From assembly GCA_024036415.1 (NCBI GenBank), contig JAMWET010006770.1:1-64000 (forward strand): a DNA stretch of 64,000 nt. Direction: 5' to 3'. Source of the DNA: Prochilodus magdalenae. Its lineage: Eukaryota; Chordata; Actinopteri; Characiformes; Prochilodontidae. Numbering within the stretch: position 1 is the first letter of the stretch; each line of letters starts with the position of its first letter. Below the pieces are notes generated by a model, which saw only the letters and a list, made by a program, of their open reading frames with translations, did not search any database and had not been told where the DNA came from. The translations under genes were made by a program, and so were the position numbers. Positions 42,801 through 54,900 of the stretch are shown in pieces.

Positions 42801-44103
42801 ACAATGACGATACCCTATCATCATACTGCCCGCCCTCTACCCACTACATACCTTTATACATACCCCACCTGTTTTCTGTCCTCCACAGTGTGCCATGCTC
42901 AATGAAAAGCTGGACTCCCTGGTGCGGGCGCTGAGCGAGGAGGCTGACGCTCAGCTAGTGCCTGCCGGCTCCCAGTCACCCGAGCAGGAGGGTGAGGGGA
43001 GCGGGTCGGACACTCCAGGGGTCCCCAGACCCTTCAGATCCAGAGAGCAGCTGATGCTGAGAGCAAACAGCCTGAAGAAAGCCCTCCGGCAGATCATAGA
43101 GCAAGCAGAGAAAGGTCAGAGAAAGCTCCGTTCATACTTAAAGCAGGCCTGAATTATTTATGCATGGCTGGCTTATTGATTGGGAATATCAAGTGGTGCA
43201 ATTAAGATTATCACTCAGCCTTCAAATGTGAATACATTAAGTTTATTGGGCAGAATTATTAAAATAGCCGTTTTCCCCAAGTGCACTAGTATGTATAATG
43301 AATGAATGTGCCCATTTATTCTTTAAATCTTTAAAAAATTCATATATAAATTGATCAAGCGTATCATCAAGAAGTAAAATGGTAACTTTTCAGGAGAAAG
43401 CCAAAACTGTCTTAGCATGTAAAGCAAGTTAATGTAAAGAGACACATGGTTTTCACTGGACAGCAGCAATACATTGCCAACATCAACTCTCTGTCTTCTC
43501 AGTGGTGGATGAGCAGAACAGACACACACAGGTGCAGAGGATGTCTTCCTTGTCATCAATCAAACGGGGGAGCAGCGAGGATCTTAAGGAGGCAGAGCCA
43601 CGTGAGTGACAGACGTCAATGTGAACATGCTGATGTAACTTAACAACCTAAGGCCTTTTTACCACAATGACAATCATCTAATCACCAAAGTCTGACTATT
43701 AGTGCTCTTTTGATAAGCTGGTTAATGTGCGTTCATAAGCTAGATCTGTAAAGGCGAGTACATGTGTAAGAGGTCCGATGGTGCCTGTCATTCACATAAA
43801 GACCTGTTAGCTTTTTACAGGTTTCATCTGTCTCTTTCAGGTCAAAGTGCCCTCAGTCCCACTTCCACTGCCCCCATAGTGCTGGAGAAGCCAGACAGCT
43901 GCAACAGCGCAATGCCTTTCACTGAGGACTCTGTGTAAGAGCACACACATGCACACACAGTCATTCTGAGTGAGAGATTAGTGGTCTTACAGATGTTCCC
44001 GTGGATAAGAGGAGATGAAACATGATGTTCTGCATCACTGATATAACCGACAGCTTGGCGGCTGGCCATAAAACTGTGGACTGCATCGCACAGACTGAGC
44101 CTT

Positions 44104-44189
<86 letters not shown>

Positions 44190-44191
44190 AG

Positions 44192-44278
<87 letters not shown>

Positions 44279-44286
44279 CTATGTAT

Positions 44287-44323
<37 letters not shown>

Positions 44324-44403
44324 CGTCCTATCTCCTATCTGTCCGTCCTGTCCCTGTCCGTCTGTCTGTCTGTCTATCGTATCTTCTATGTATCCATCCA
44401 TCC

Positions 44404-44477
<74 letters not shown>

Positions 44478-44503
44478 TTATCTATCTATCTATCTCTATG
44501 TAT

Positions 44504-44575
<72 letters not shown>

Positions 44576-45842
44576 TGATGTATCTATGGAAATGATGAAC
44601 TAACTCACACATCCAGAGTACTGTTTCTAATCTAAGTGTTGTTTTGAGCAGTTCAGTGCTACCGGCCCTGGTAAATGGCTTTACCTTTGCCTGTACATTT
44701 ACAACAGATGTTAACCATTACCTCCATTTCTCTGTCTCTCCTTCTCTCTCTTCACACACACAGGCAGTGCACAGAGAAATGTGTGATGAATAACTACTTT
44801 GGCATCGGCCTGGACGCCAAAATCTCTCTGGAGTTCAACAACAAGAGGGATGAACACCCTAAGAAGTGCAGGTGCAGTTGGATAATCTACTAACTCAGCT
44901 GCACCCATGCAGCCCTGCCCCCTGCATGAGCTTTACACCAGACTTTACATAACTGTGGCATGCAGACACTTCATTCTGTGTAATTCTATGAGTGTATGCT
45001 GTTGCGTTCTGACCAGTGTTTAGCATTAGTGTAGGGGTAACAGTGAGAAACGATTGGGCACATGGTTAAAGTGGTATGATATACATCTGTCCAAGCAGTG
45101 GTGGTACTGCATGATCCTCTGGTCTGTACGTCACTACTGATGTAGTAATTGTGTACTGCTATCGTGATGTGGGTCTCTGTTTGCCATCTACAGCAGCCGC
45201 ACGAAGAACATGATGTGGTACGGCGTACTGGGGACTAAAGAGCTAGTCCAGAAAACCTACAAGAACCTGGAGCAGAGAGTTCAACTAGAGGTGTGTTTGA
45301 AGAGAAAGAGAGAGAGAGAGAAAAAGAGAATCAGAGACAATAGCTTGTGATGGTCAGGGGTTGTTTTCAGGCTACAGGGCCGATCAGTGTCACTGCATGA
45401 CTAAGAGTGATCCACCACCTGAATAATGACTGCTCTGTGGTGGTCCTGTGGGAATCGGTAGTTCAAGCTGTAGCATGGAAAGTTTAGGCATGCACAAGAG
45501 TTTGGGCAGCTTTGGTCTAATGACATGTTTTGTTGATGTGGTAAGTGATCACAAACATCAAGCGAACACACCATCTACAGAGAACACACAAGTTCCATTT
45601 CAGTGCACGATTTCTGTGTAAAAAATTGCAAAAGAAAATAAAATAAAATATAATGGACCGTGAATGGACAGTGAGTGCAGATACAAGGTAAGTGTACTAC
45701 CTTAAAATGGCCAGTGAGTGAAAGTGAGGATGTCCATGTGACCTTTCTGAAGAATGAATAAATGCATTATTTATACTTCCCAGATTAGACCCTGATCTGA
45801 TTATGTTTATTAATGATAATTCATTTAGTTTGATAATTTAAT

Positions 45843-45875
<33 letters not shown>

Positions 45876-45886
45876 GTCTCTCTCTG

Positions 45887-45926
<40 letters not shown>

Positions 45927-48900
45927 CTGCTCTCCTTACCCCCTCTCTCTCTCCCGTTCTTTCCCTGCCCCCCCTCTCCCTCACAGTGTGATGGAGTGCC
46001 CATGTCATTGCCCAGTCTTCAGGGTCTGGCTGTGCTGAACATCCCCAGCTATGCAGGAGGCATCAACTTCTGGGGTGGAACCAAAGAGGATAATGTGAGT
46101 ATGTCGTTTACGTGCACACACACACACTTGATGCTTTACACTAACACATAATCTATAAGAAACATACTTTTGCTCATCTTAATACACAATTATTGTTTAT
46201 ATACAGAATTATACCAAACATTGAAGACAATATCTGGTATAACTTATGGCACATTTTAAATGGAATGCTTTTTTTTTTTTTTTTTTACCAAAAATGGCGG
46301 TGCTGAAACTTTTTCATACAACTGTATGTATGTTGTTGCAGACCAAAAAAAAAAAATCACTAAAATGGAGACATTTTAATTAAAGTTAACGATACACGGT
46401 TTTATTCTGTGTTTTTTTCTTGTTGATTTATCCATAGTTCTCAGGTTAGTACTGTCCTGTGTAGTCTGCACTGAAGGTATCACTGCTAAAGCCAGTTAAA
46501 AGCTGACCTATTGGACTGAGAGGTTTCACAATAATGAATTGTATTAGAGCAACAGCTGGGCTTCAGCCTGCACTGCTGCATTAATAATTAAGCATGGTAG
46601 TCCATCATTTCTGTCATTAGAGTTATTAATGTGTTAAATATGCATATGTATATCATTGCTGTCCAAGACAAACAAGTTTCTTATATTTTGCGATGTTTAC
46701 TTTTCTGTGTAAGTTCTCAGTGGCTTTTGTTTACTAGCTGCTGTGCTTGCATGAAAATGGACAGAGCATATGAACAGCAATGCTCTAAAACTGCTTCAGA
46801 TAAAATCTCAGTACATTTACTTACGTTACAAATAAAGGAGGTTTTTGTGTTGTAGGTTATCATTTTGAGAATACTGTGTATACGATATACACCTATAGAG
46901 GAGAGTGTAGCGTGGAGAGTAGCTGTTAGGATCAGTATGAATCTTGTGGAGGCTGGAGAGTTTGACCTTTACTCTGCCTGCGCTGAACATGTGCTTTGGG
47001 CCATTTTGTCTCAGCGGATTTGTTCGGAAGAGATGCAGAAAGAAAGATTATGAAAAGTGCATGTGAGCAGAGCAGAGCTGAGGCGCATGATGCAGCTTTA
47101 CTGTAACTGACAGTGTAGACTCACTGATCACACACTGATAAAGACACTTTCACACAGAGCCTAACAGCCACAGTTGAAAGGCTTAGATAAGCCCTGCTCT
47201 TTTCCTCCTGCAGCTACAAATAGAAAGTCATTTGTCAGCTTACAGGAAGAGGGCAGGGTGGTATTTATTGCTTTGTGAAGACCTGAGGCCAGGAAATATG
47301 TCTTGACTGACAGCTGTACCAAAAACCAAACTCAAAGTCCATATATGGTAGAGCGATGAAAAATTACACCAACAGGCTATATTAAATTGTGAGGTCACCC
47401 CAGTGACCACTGTAAACTGCTGCTAACTGTTACTTACCTTCTTCCTGCACATATGCTGTTCTTCTGTATCTCTTTTATGCTGATATGTACATCCTCCTGT
47501 TTTGCACCTACCTGTCTTGTGCTTTTTTGTTGTTCACCTTACTGTTTACCGTATTAAACATCCACCTTCCACTAATGATAAAGAGTAATGAAGAATATTA
47601 AAGGGGCCATATTATAAACAGTTCCTCACTAAAATAGATGGATGTAGCATATAAGCCTTGATTAGGTGTATTCACTTCTCAGTCTATACACCCTATATAT
47701 TTATTATCATGTCATGTCACAAAACTACCATAAAAGAGATGCAATTCAGGACAGCCAGTCAAAACAGAGCTTATGTAAATATATCAGTCTTAAGCGCATG
47801 ATTACAGTCTGTGTTAATCAAATTAAATCAGATTTTTTAAAATAGTCATGTAAAAATAAACAGATTGTTATTGATATTAAATCTTACAAATAGTATATTA
47901 TATATGATCTTATGTCTTCTATTATTTGTCTTTATCCTCATGGTTGATGAATGGCGCAGAATTTTGGAGCTCCATCGTTTGATGATAAGAAGCTGGAGGT
48001 GGTGGCGGTGTTTGGAAGCATGCAGATGGCCATGTCTCGTGTCATTAACATACAACATCACCGCATAGCACAGGTGTGAACACACACACACATACACAGG
48101 CTTGTTTTTTCATACAGCATCTGAACACACTCGGACGCTAAGCTGTGTCTGTGTGCTTTTGTGTGTGCAGTGTCGGCAAGTTAAGATCATCATTAAAGGT
48201 GACGAGGGAGTTCCTGTGCAGGTGGATGGAGAAGCCTGGATCCAGCCGCCCGGCATTGTTCAGATCATCCATAAAAACCGCGCCCAGATGCTCACCAGAG
48301 ACCGGGTCAGTAACTCCATGTGTGTGTGTGTGTGTGTGTGTGTGAATGGGCATGTTAGCCGTTCTGTCCTTTATGGATATATATGAATTTATTTTGATGA
48401 TTATTATGGTGCCTGTGTCGCTAATAATAAAGCCCATGATAAATTGGGTTGGGTTCAGAGTCACGGGAGATGGTTAGTGTCAGGTTAACATGCTAATCCT
48501 TTAAGTGACCCTGTTTCCCCTCTTGAACTACAAATAAATCAGACCCATGTTTATTTAACACATATAAAGTCATGCACAGTACAACAAGCAGTAAAAATGC
48601 AACTACCTGCTCACATGACAAAACCAGAAAATATAATGACAGAATATCTAAAATACAATCTAATATGTATGCTATATAAAGACTAGAATGTTGAATAAAA
48701 TAAGATATATAAAGAAGTAAGAATGGAATGTAATTATCATATATATATATCCACTACATATACCGATACATAAATATATGAAATTTTAAATTTGCAATAG
48801 TGTGCAATTTGGGGGTCAACACTGTAAAGTTTAAAGTGCAAAGAGTGCAAATATGAATGTGCAACATAATGCTGGGCAATTAACCAGGAGATATTTAATA

Positions 48901-51900
48901 AATGATGTGTGGTAAAGTCCTGTGTATGATGCATGTGTGAGGTAATTCACTTTTATTCAGAGCCCAATACATCCAAGTCATTAAATTATATTAGCCTTGC
49001 TTTAGGGACCGAACTTCTCACAATGAGGGGAAGCTAATGGATTTTTCTCAAAGTAATTTTCATATACTGTAGTATAAGTATAACCCTGAATTTAATGATG
49101 TGAAAAAAGAACATGAAGAGATGAATAGTTTTGTCTTTAACAGCAATCCTTTTTTATTATTTTATTGTTGCTGATTAACATTTGATTGATGATTAGCATT
49201 TGATCATCTATTACATCCTGGTAGTTGTATACAGATCAGTTTGATTCCCATCAGGCATTCCCAGTCCCACTCCTGGGGACCCCATGCTTTGCACACCTTC
49301 AGGATTTCCCTGCTCACCACTTCTAACCCAGCCCATAGTTCAACTAGGTAATGAGTCAAAGCCGACATGCTAGATGAAACGCATAGCATGGGGTCGTTAG
49401 GACTGGAATTGGAACTCGTGTTAGATAAGTACAGGCTCACTCACGACAACTACATATTAACCAGAATTGATGATCTCTCAAAGACAGGAGTGCTTTTAGC
49501 CACTGGCTCATTCCACCAAGGTGCTAAGTGGTGTTTGTGTGTACATAATGTCCCATGATCTTTAGCTGTCACACCCAAATATTCCCCTTGTGGTTCAGTA
49601 CAGTACCATGCATCAAACTATGCACCCATCCTTACCCAACCCCTGCCCATCTGTTTACATGTTAACCCCTTAAAGACCAAGGCTCTGTATGAGTGATCTC
49701 ACTCTCATAACTATGTAATGGACAGGCTAATAGAAGTTATGGATTAATAGCCCTGTAGTTTAATAGATATTCAGAAATGGCTAGTATCAGGTTATCTACC
49801 AGGTTCGGCACTGCAGTGTGTGTCTGTGTGTTGTAGGCGTTTGAGAGCACGCTGAAGTCGTGGGAGGATAAGAGGAAGTACGACAGCTGCCGCTCCACCC
49901 GGCCACGCCTCAACTCCCAGCAGTCTATGGAGTATCTGACTGAAGAGGAATGTGCTCAGGTCCAACAGCTCGGCCTGGTGGCCGATTCACTCATCAACAG
50001 GTTTGTGCGGTGTGTGTATGTAACATGTATAATGATAAAATGGTATGATGTTATAGTTCTAATAATATACTGTATAATAATATGCAGCTCATGTTATAGT
50101 TATAGTTAAGCATCTATAGATATTTGGGTATTTTCAATTTTCAGTCATTCTGATGAGATTAGGGGAGGACTTACTCTACTGTGTGTACTGTGTGTGTGCG
50201 CAGGATACGGGAGGTTGCCAAGACTCATAAGGTGGTGGAACAAGAGTTGGCTCATGCAGTGAATGCGAGTGCTGCCGTCCTGTCTGAGGCTTTTCCCTCC
50301 AAGCCCTCCAGCCCTGAGGTACACACGCTGCTGTTTCACATTACACCACCCTCTGTGTGTGTTTTGTGTTGGGGTGGGGGTAGTTGGGTGAGTAGGTGGG
50401 TGGGTGTGTGGGTTGGATATTTTCCCCCACTGTTACTGTTCTTAAAACCACCCGTACGGTTTCTGAACATGTGGAGCTGCATTCCTGGAGCTTCAGATTG
50501 TGAAGTGAAGTTTTAATGAGAGGCTCTCTGACTGCCGTGTGCATGCGTGCGTGTGTGCAGGTGTCCTGTAGATAACCTCCCACCCACACACGCAAACACA
50601 TGCCGCACAATTGAAATGGTAGCTGCTCTGCCGACGATAGCAGTGAACACTTTAGGCCTGTGATTGTGGCAGTGTGAGGAAAATAATTTTTGCGTGTTTT
50701 TTCTATGCATATACTAGTTTACCATATTTGAATCTACAGCTTAGAAGTTATTATACATTTATACATAATAATGAATGTATTTACCATGTAATAAACATTC
50801 CTTGAATAAGCGCATTTGGTGCCTAGTTTATAGTAATGTATTCTGCAGTATATTTTTGCCATTATTTGTAAAATAAAAAAAGCCATTTTCACTTTATCAA
50901 AATCATTTATTTTATTATTTACATTTCAATAACTTAAATTATATTTTAATAAATGATATAGTTACATAACACTGGTGTTAAATGATTAGAATATTAGAAT
51001 ATACAGTGTATATATAAGTTACGCTTATTAATATGCACATAATTTAAATTTAGTAGAAACACGATGTACATGTTATAATTGTTAGGAAAAAAATACATAA
51101 TTGATATTAACATTGATATGTATCTATTTTGAGCCACAAAAGAATTATAACATTGAATATTACAAATATACAGACTTTATTTGGTGTGTAGTTTATGTTT
51201 AAAGCTACCGTGTATAAATGAATACTTCTTGGTAAGATGTTGAGGACTATGGAGCTGTTTGTGTCGTGGTTATAGAGCAGTGAAGTTTTATCTGCTGAGA
51301 TATTTAACAGTATGAGATGTGAAGAGGGTCACGCTAAGTGTTTCGGACTGTGTGTGTGTACAGTGTCTGAGTCGCAGCACGGCGGTGGAGATCGTAAACA
51401 GCAGTAAAGTGCTGCAGCTGGAGACTCGGATGCTGTTAGAAGGAAAGCTGCTGGTGAGAAGCTTTTTCCACTTTCTCGTCACAACACATTCACACACGTC
51501 CACACGCTCCAGTGAAAGAAAATGTCAGTCGTTTCTGTGCCCAATCACTACATTTCTGCCTGACCCGCTATCAGAGCTGCTGTGCGACTCCTACGTCTTT
51601 ACTGTGATGTTTGTGTTTGTTGGCTGTTTACTGTTTACTTCCTCTGCTCATTTCACTGCAGGAAAGGCATGAATAATGCTCTTTCAGAATATCTGAAATC
51701 TGCTCTGTCTGTGTACGTGTTGTGTAGCAGTTGGAGGCTCCTCAGGAGGAAGAGCTGCTCTCCACACTCAACTCTCTCAGCGCTGAATTAATCAAACTGG
51801 AGGACATCCACTGGATCTGTCCCAGCATGCACTGCTCCGAGGAGGTCTGATATTAACGGGGGGCTCATAATCATAAATAAATAAACGCATGACCTTTCAG

Positions 51901-54900
51901 TCTGTGGCTTTTCAGTGGCGCACAGCTCAGGATGGGACGTCTGGGGCATTACAATTCAGGCAGACTTTTGTAGTGAATGATAAAGCATGTTAACTCATTC
52001 ATGTCTGCCAACTACGTGTAGTTTGATCATTTAGGAAATGGAATAGAAGATGACCTGACTGCAGGTCGTATTTAATAGTAGTGGACATGCCTACACTGTT
52101 TTAACACATGCAAATCCCAATAGGCAAGGTTCCCTTTAAGCCTCACCAGGCCTGTAGCTGGTAATGGTAACTTCCTGCTAATGACTTCTTCATTAAGCAG
52201 TAACTACAGTAATCTAGTGCAGGTGGTTCAACCACCCCAAAGCCCTGGGGATAATGAGTACAAACCATAGCAGCCCACCAGAAAACCAAAATCAACTTTT
52301 ATTAACACAATTTTTCCAAGAGATTTGGTTTTAGAAAAATGATGCTATGAGGCTATGCCGTCTCAAACTGAAGATGTTTCATTAGCCTGCCACTTGTACA
52401 TTAATATACATATATTTACATTAATATCAAGCTAATATGACTATATATGATATTCCTGGCCTACTGCTAACTACTGCCTCCACCTGAGTACAGGCCCACG
52501 GACCACTAGAGGGTGCTTTATGGCCCACTGGTAGGCCCACAGGTTGAGAAACCCTGATCTGGGGTAATGGAATAGCTAAGATGAATTAAGTATTTTCCAG
52601 ACTATGTAGTCGCTATCAGAACACAACTTTTTACAAAATTCTATTGTTACAGAAGAGGAAAAAAAACATCCTTCACTTTCTATAGAAGTCAGTATGACCA
52701 GCCATTTGGGATTATTTCTATTCACTGATTCATAAAGAATTTAAAACACACAATGTAAAAGCCAACAGGTGTTATAACTGCTTCTACCATTACAAGCTAT
52801 AAGCTCATTTCAGCCTTTAACACTGATGGTAAATTATTCGTCAGGTTTTATTGATAACAGATTTTGTTCTTTAGATGTTTAACTAACATACAATATAGAA
52901 ATACTCTACATGAGTTCACATCCTGGGTCCCTCATTCATACAGTCCTCCTCTCTCTCCACCTCTCTCTCTGCACTGTCTATAGGACTCATCCCGGACCAG
53001 TACTAAGAGCAGTATGAAGCTGAAGATCATGCCCAAAGTGAAGAAGGACAGGGAGAAGCTGCATAAGCAGCGCTCCAACAGCTCTCTCTCAGGTCAGACT
53101 CACAGGACAAGCTGAGAAATGATTGACTAGCCTTTTATATTTTGATCTTGTGGTATGTGTTAAGCTTCCCTTGTTTATTGTTGTGTGCTATTCATGTGTT
53201 TAGCATCTCAGAGTAAGACTGCTGATGTAGTTGTCCTCCATAAATATTAATCTGGCAGTTTTCACCAACTTTTCCCTTCACTCATATACTATAAAGTGCA
53301 TCTGCTGTCTGTTAGCTTCTTTAGTTTTGCACTGGAGCTATGAGGCTAATATAGCTAACAAGTAATGGAAGCTATTTTTATGGATTACATTATGTAACAT
53401 ACGTATGAGAAAGCACATATGCCATAAGATATCAACCAAGTCATTTTGAGTGGTTTGATGGTTCATTGTTTACAAATATAATAATTTAATTGTGGTGGTG
53501 ACCGGCGCCAGGTTTAGTACAGCGTCCACAGTGCAGTATATTTACATCTACAGGGTCTCCAAAATGTTGATGATGATAAAGTAGTGGTAAATGTGTGAGA
53601 GGAAAAATACATGTCTAGGTTCTTTTTGACTTATCTCGTATCGTGCGTATCTCTATCATGGACCTATTTCAAAACTGCTCTGAAACAGTATTTTAGGCAT
53701 CAAGCAGCATATCAGTAGCAAATTCATGTAGATGATTCAGAATGTAGAATTTTTTTTGAGGCAAGAAACATCTAAGACCAAGCAGACGTCTAGATCCCAT
53801 CACCACTGTGAACAGTTCAGTAAGAGTCAGCAAGCTGTCCTAGTATTAATGTCTCTGGTAACATCTTGATGATTTAAAGATCCAGAGACACTAAATCTGT
53901 TTTCCTCCTAATTAAATGAATCCCATGACCAAATAATTACCGATATGTCTTACCAGATTTCTCTCCTTTCCATGTAAACTGGACCGTCCTAATCTTGAGT
54001 AACACTTCTGTAAGCATAACCGAGGCTGACGTCTCTTGCCACCCACACAAAACAGTTTCAGAGAAACCTGAGATGAACTAAAGCTAACCCAGCAGAACCA
54101 CAAGCTAAACCACCTGTATGTAGCAGCCTGTCACCTGTTCATTCCTTTATCCATCATCAGCATTGTTCGTTTATTTGTTCCTTTGCCGGTTCAACAATCT
54201 GCTCGTCTTTTTATCTATTCCTGCACACATTGCTTTGTCCATCCGTTGGTGCATCTGCACGTCTGTTCATTCGTCCAGTTAGCATCATATAAAAGCTGGA
54301 TAACAATGTCAGGCCTGCATGAGGGGTGGAGCAGCTACGAGTGTTAAAGACCTGTCAATCAAGCTGCTTATCAGCCACACCCACACAGTTCTCAGATAGG
54401 GATGATCAGCAGTTTTTAAACCACACTTTTACATATTTATATCTTCTATTTTTCATTTAAGCTTTGCTGGATGTTTATCATAACACTCAGTATCATACAA
54501 ACATTTTAATATTTCACTCTTTCTTTCCTGGGACATGAATTATGCAGATAGTTTCATATTTAGTGAAATTCTCCTTCAACAGCTCACACAAGTGGGACGC
54601 AGCTTACACAACGTTATACGGGAGACATAAGGCTTCATTACTCTCTAGCCACTTAGCTCCACAGCTCCACTGCTCCGGTGCAAAACTAACAAACGAAGCA
54701 AACGTCAGACACATACAGGGCCTCAGCTGTCTAAAGTTCAAGGAGGGGGCAATCGTGTAAGAACCATTTTCACTTTGATTGATTGCTCAGATCAGAGAGA
54801 GACTCAAACGTTAATTATCAATCATCAGTCTTACTCTGACTGAAGGTCTAGCCCACCTGTATAGTCCTCCTGTTGTTCTGTGGCTTGATATGGTTTCTGT

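Noticed and set aside
44104..44577. Regular array considered as CRISPR-like or satellite with spacers
   Set aside because: The unit is 4 bp with no unique spacers, and the context is vertebrate intron DNA.
44022..44603. 193-codon Ile-Tyr-Leu-Ser repeat frame
   Set aside because: It is a direct translation of the CTAT tetranucleotide array inside a DGK intron.
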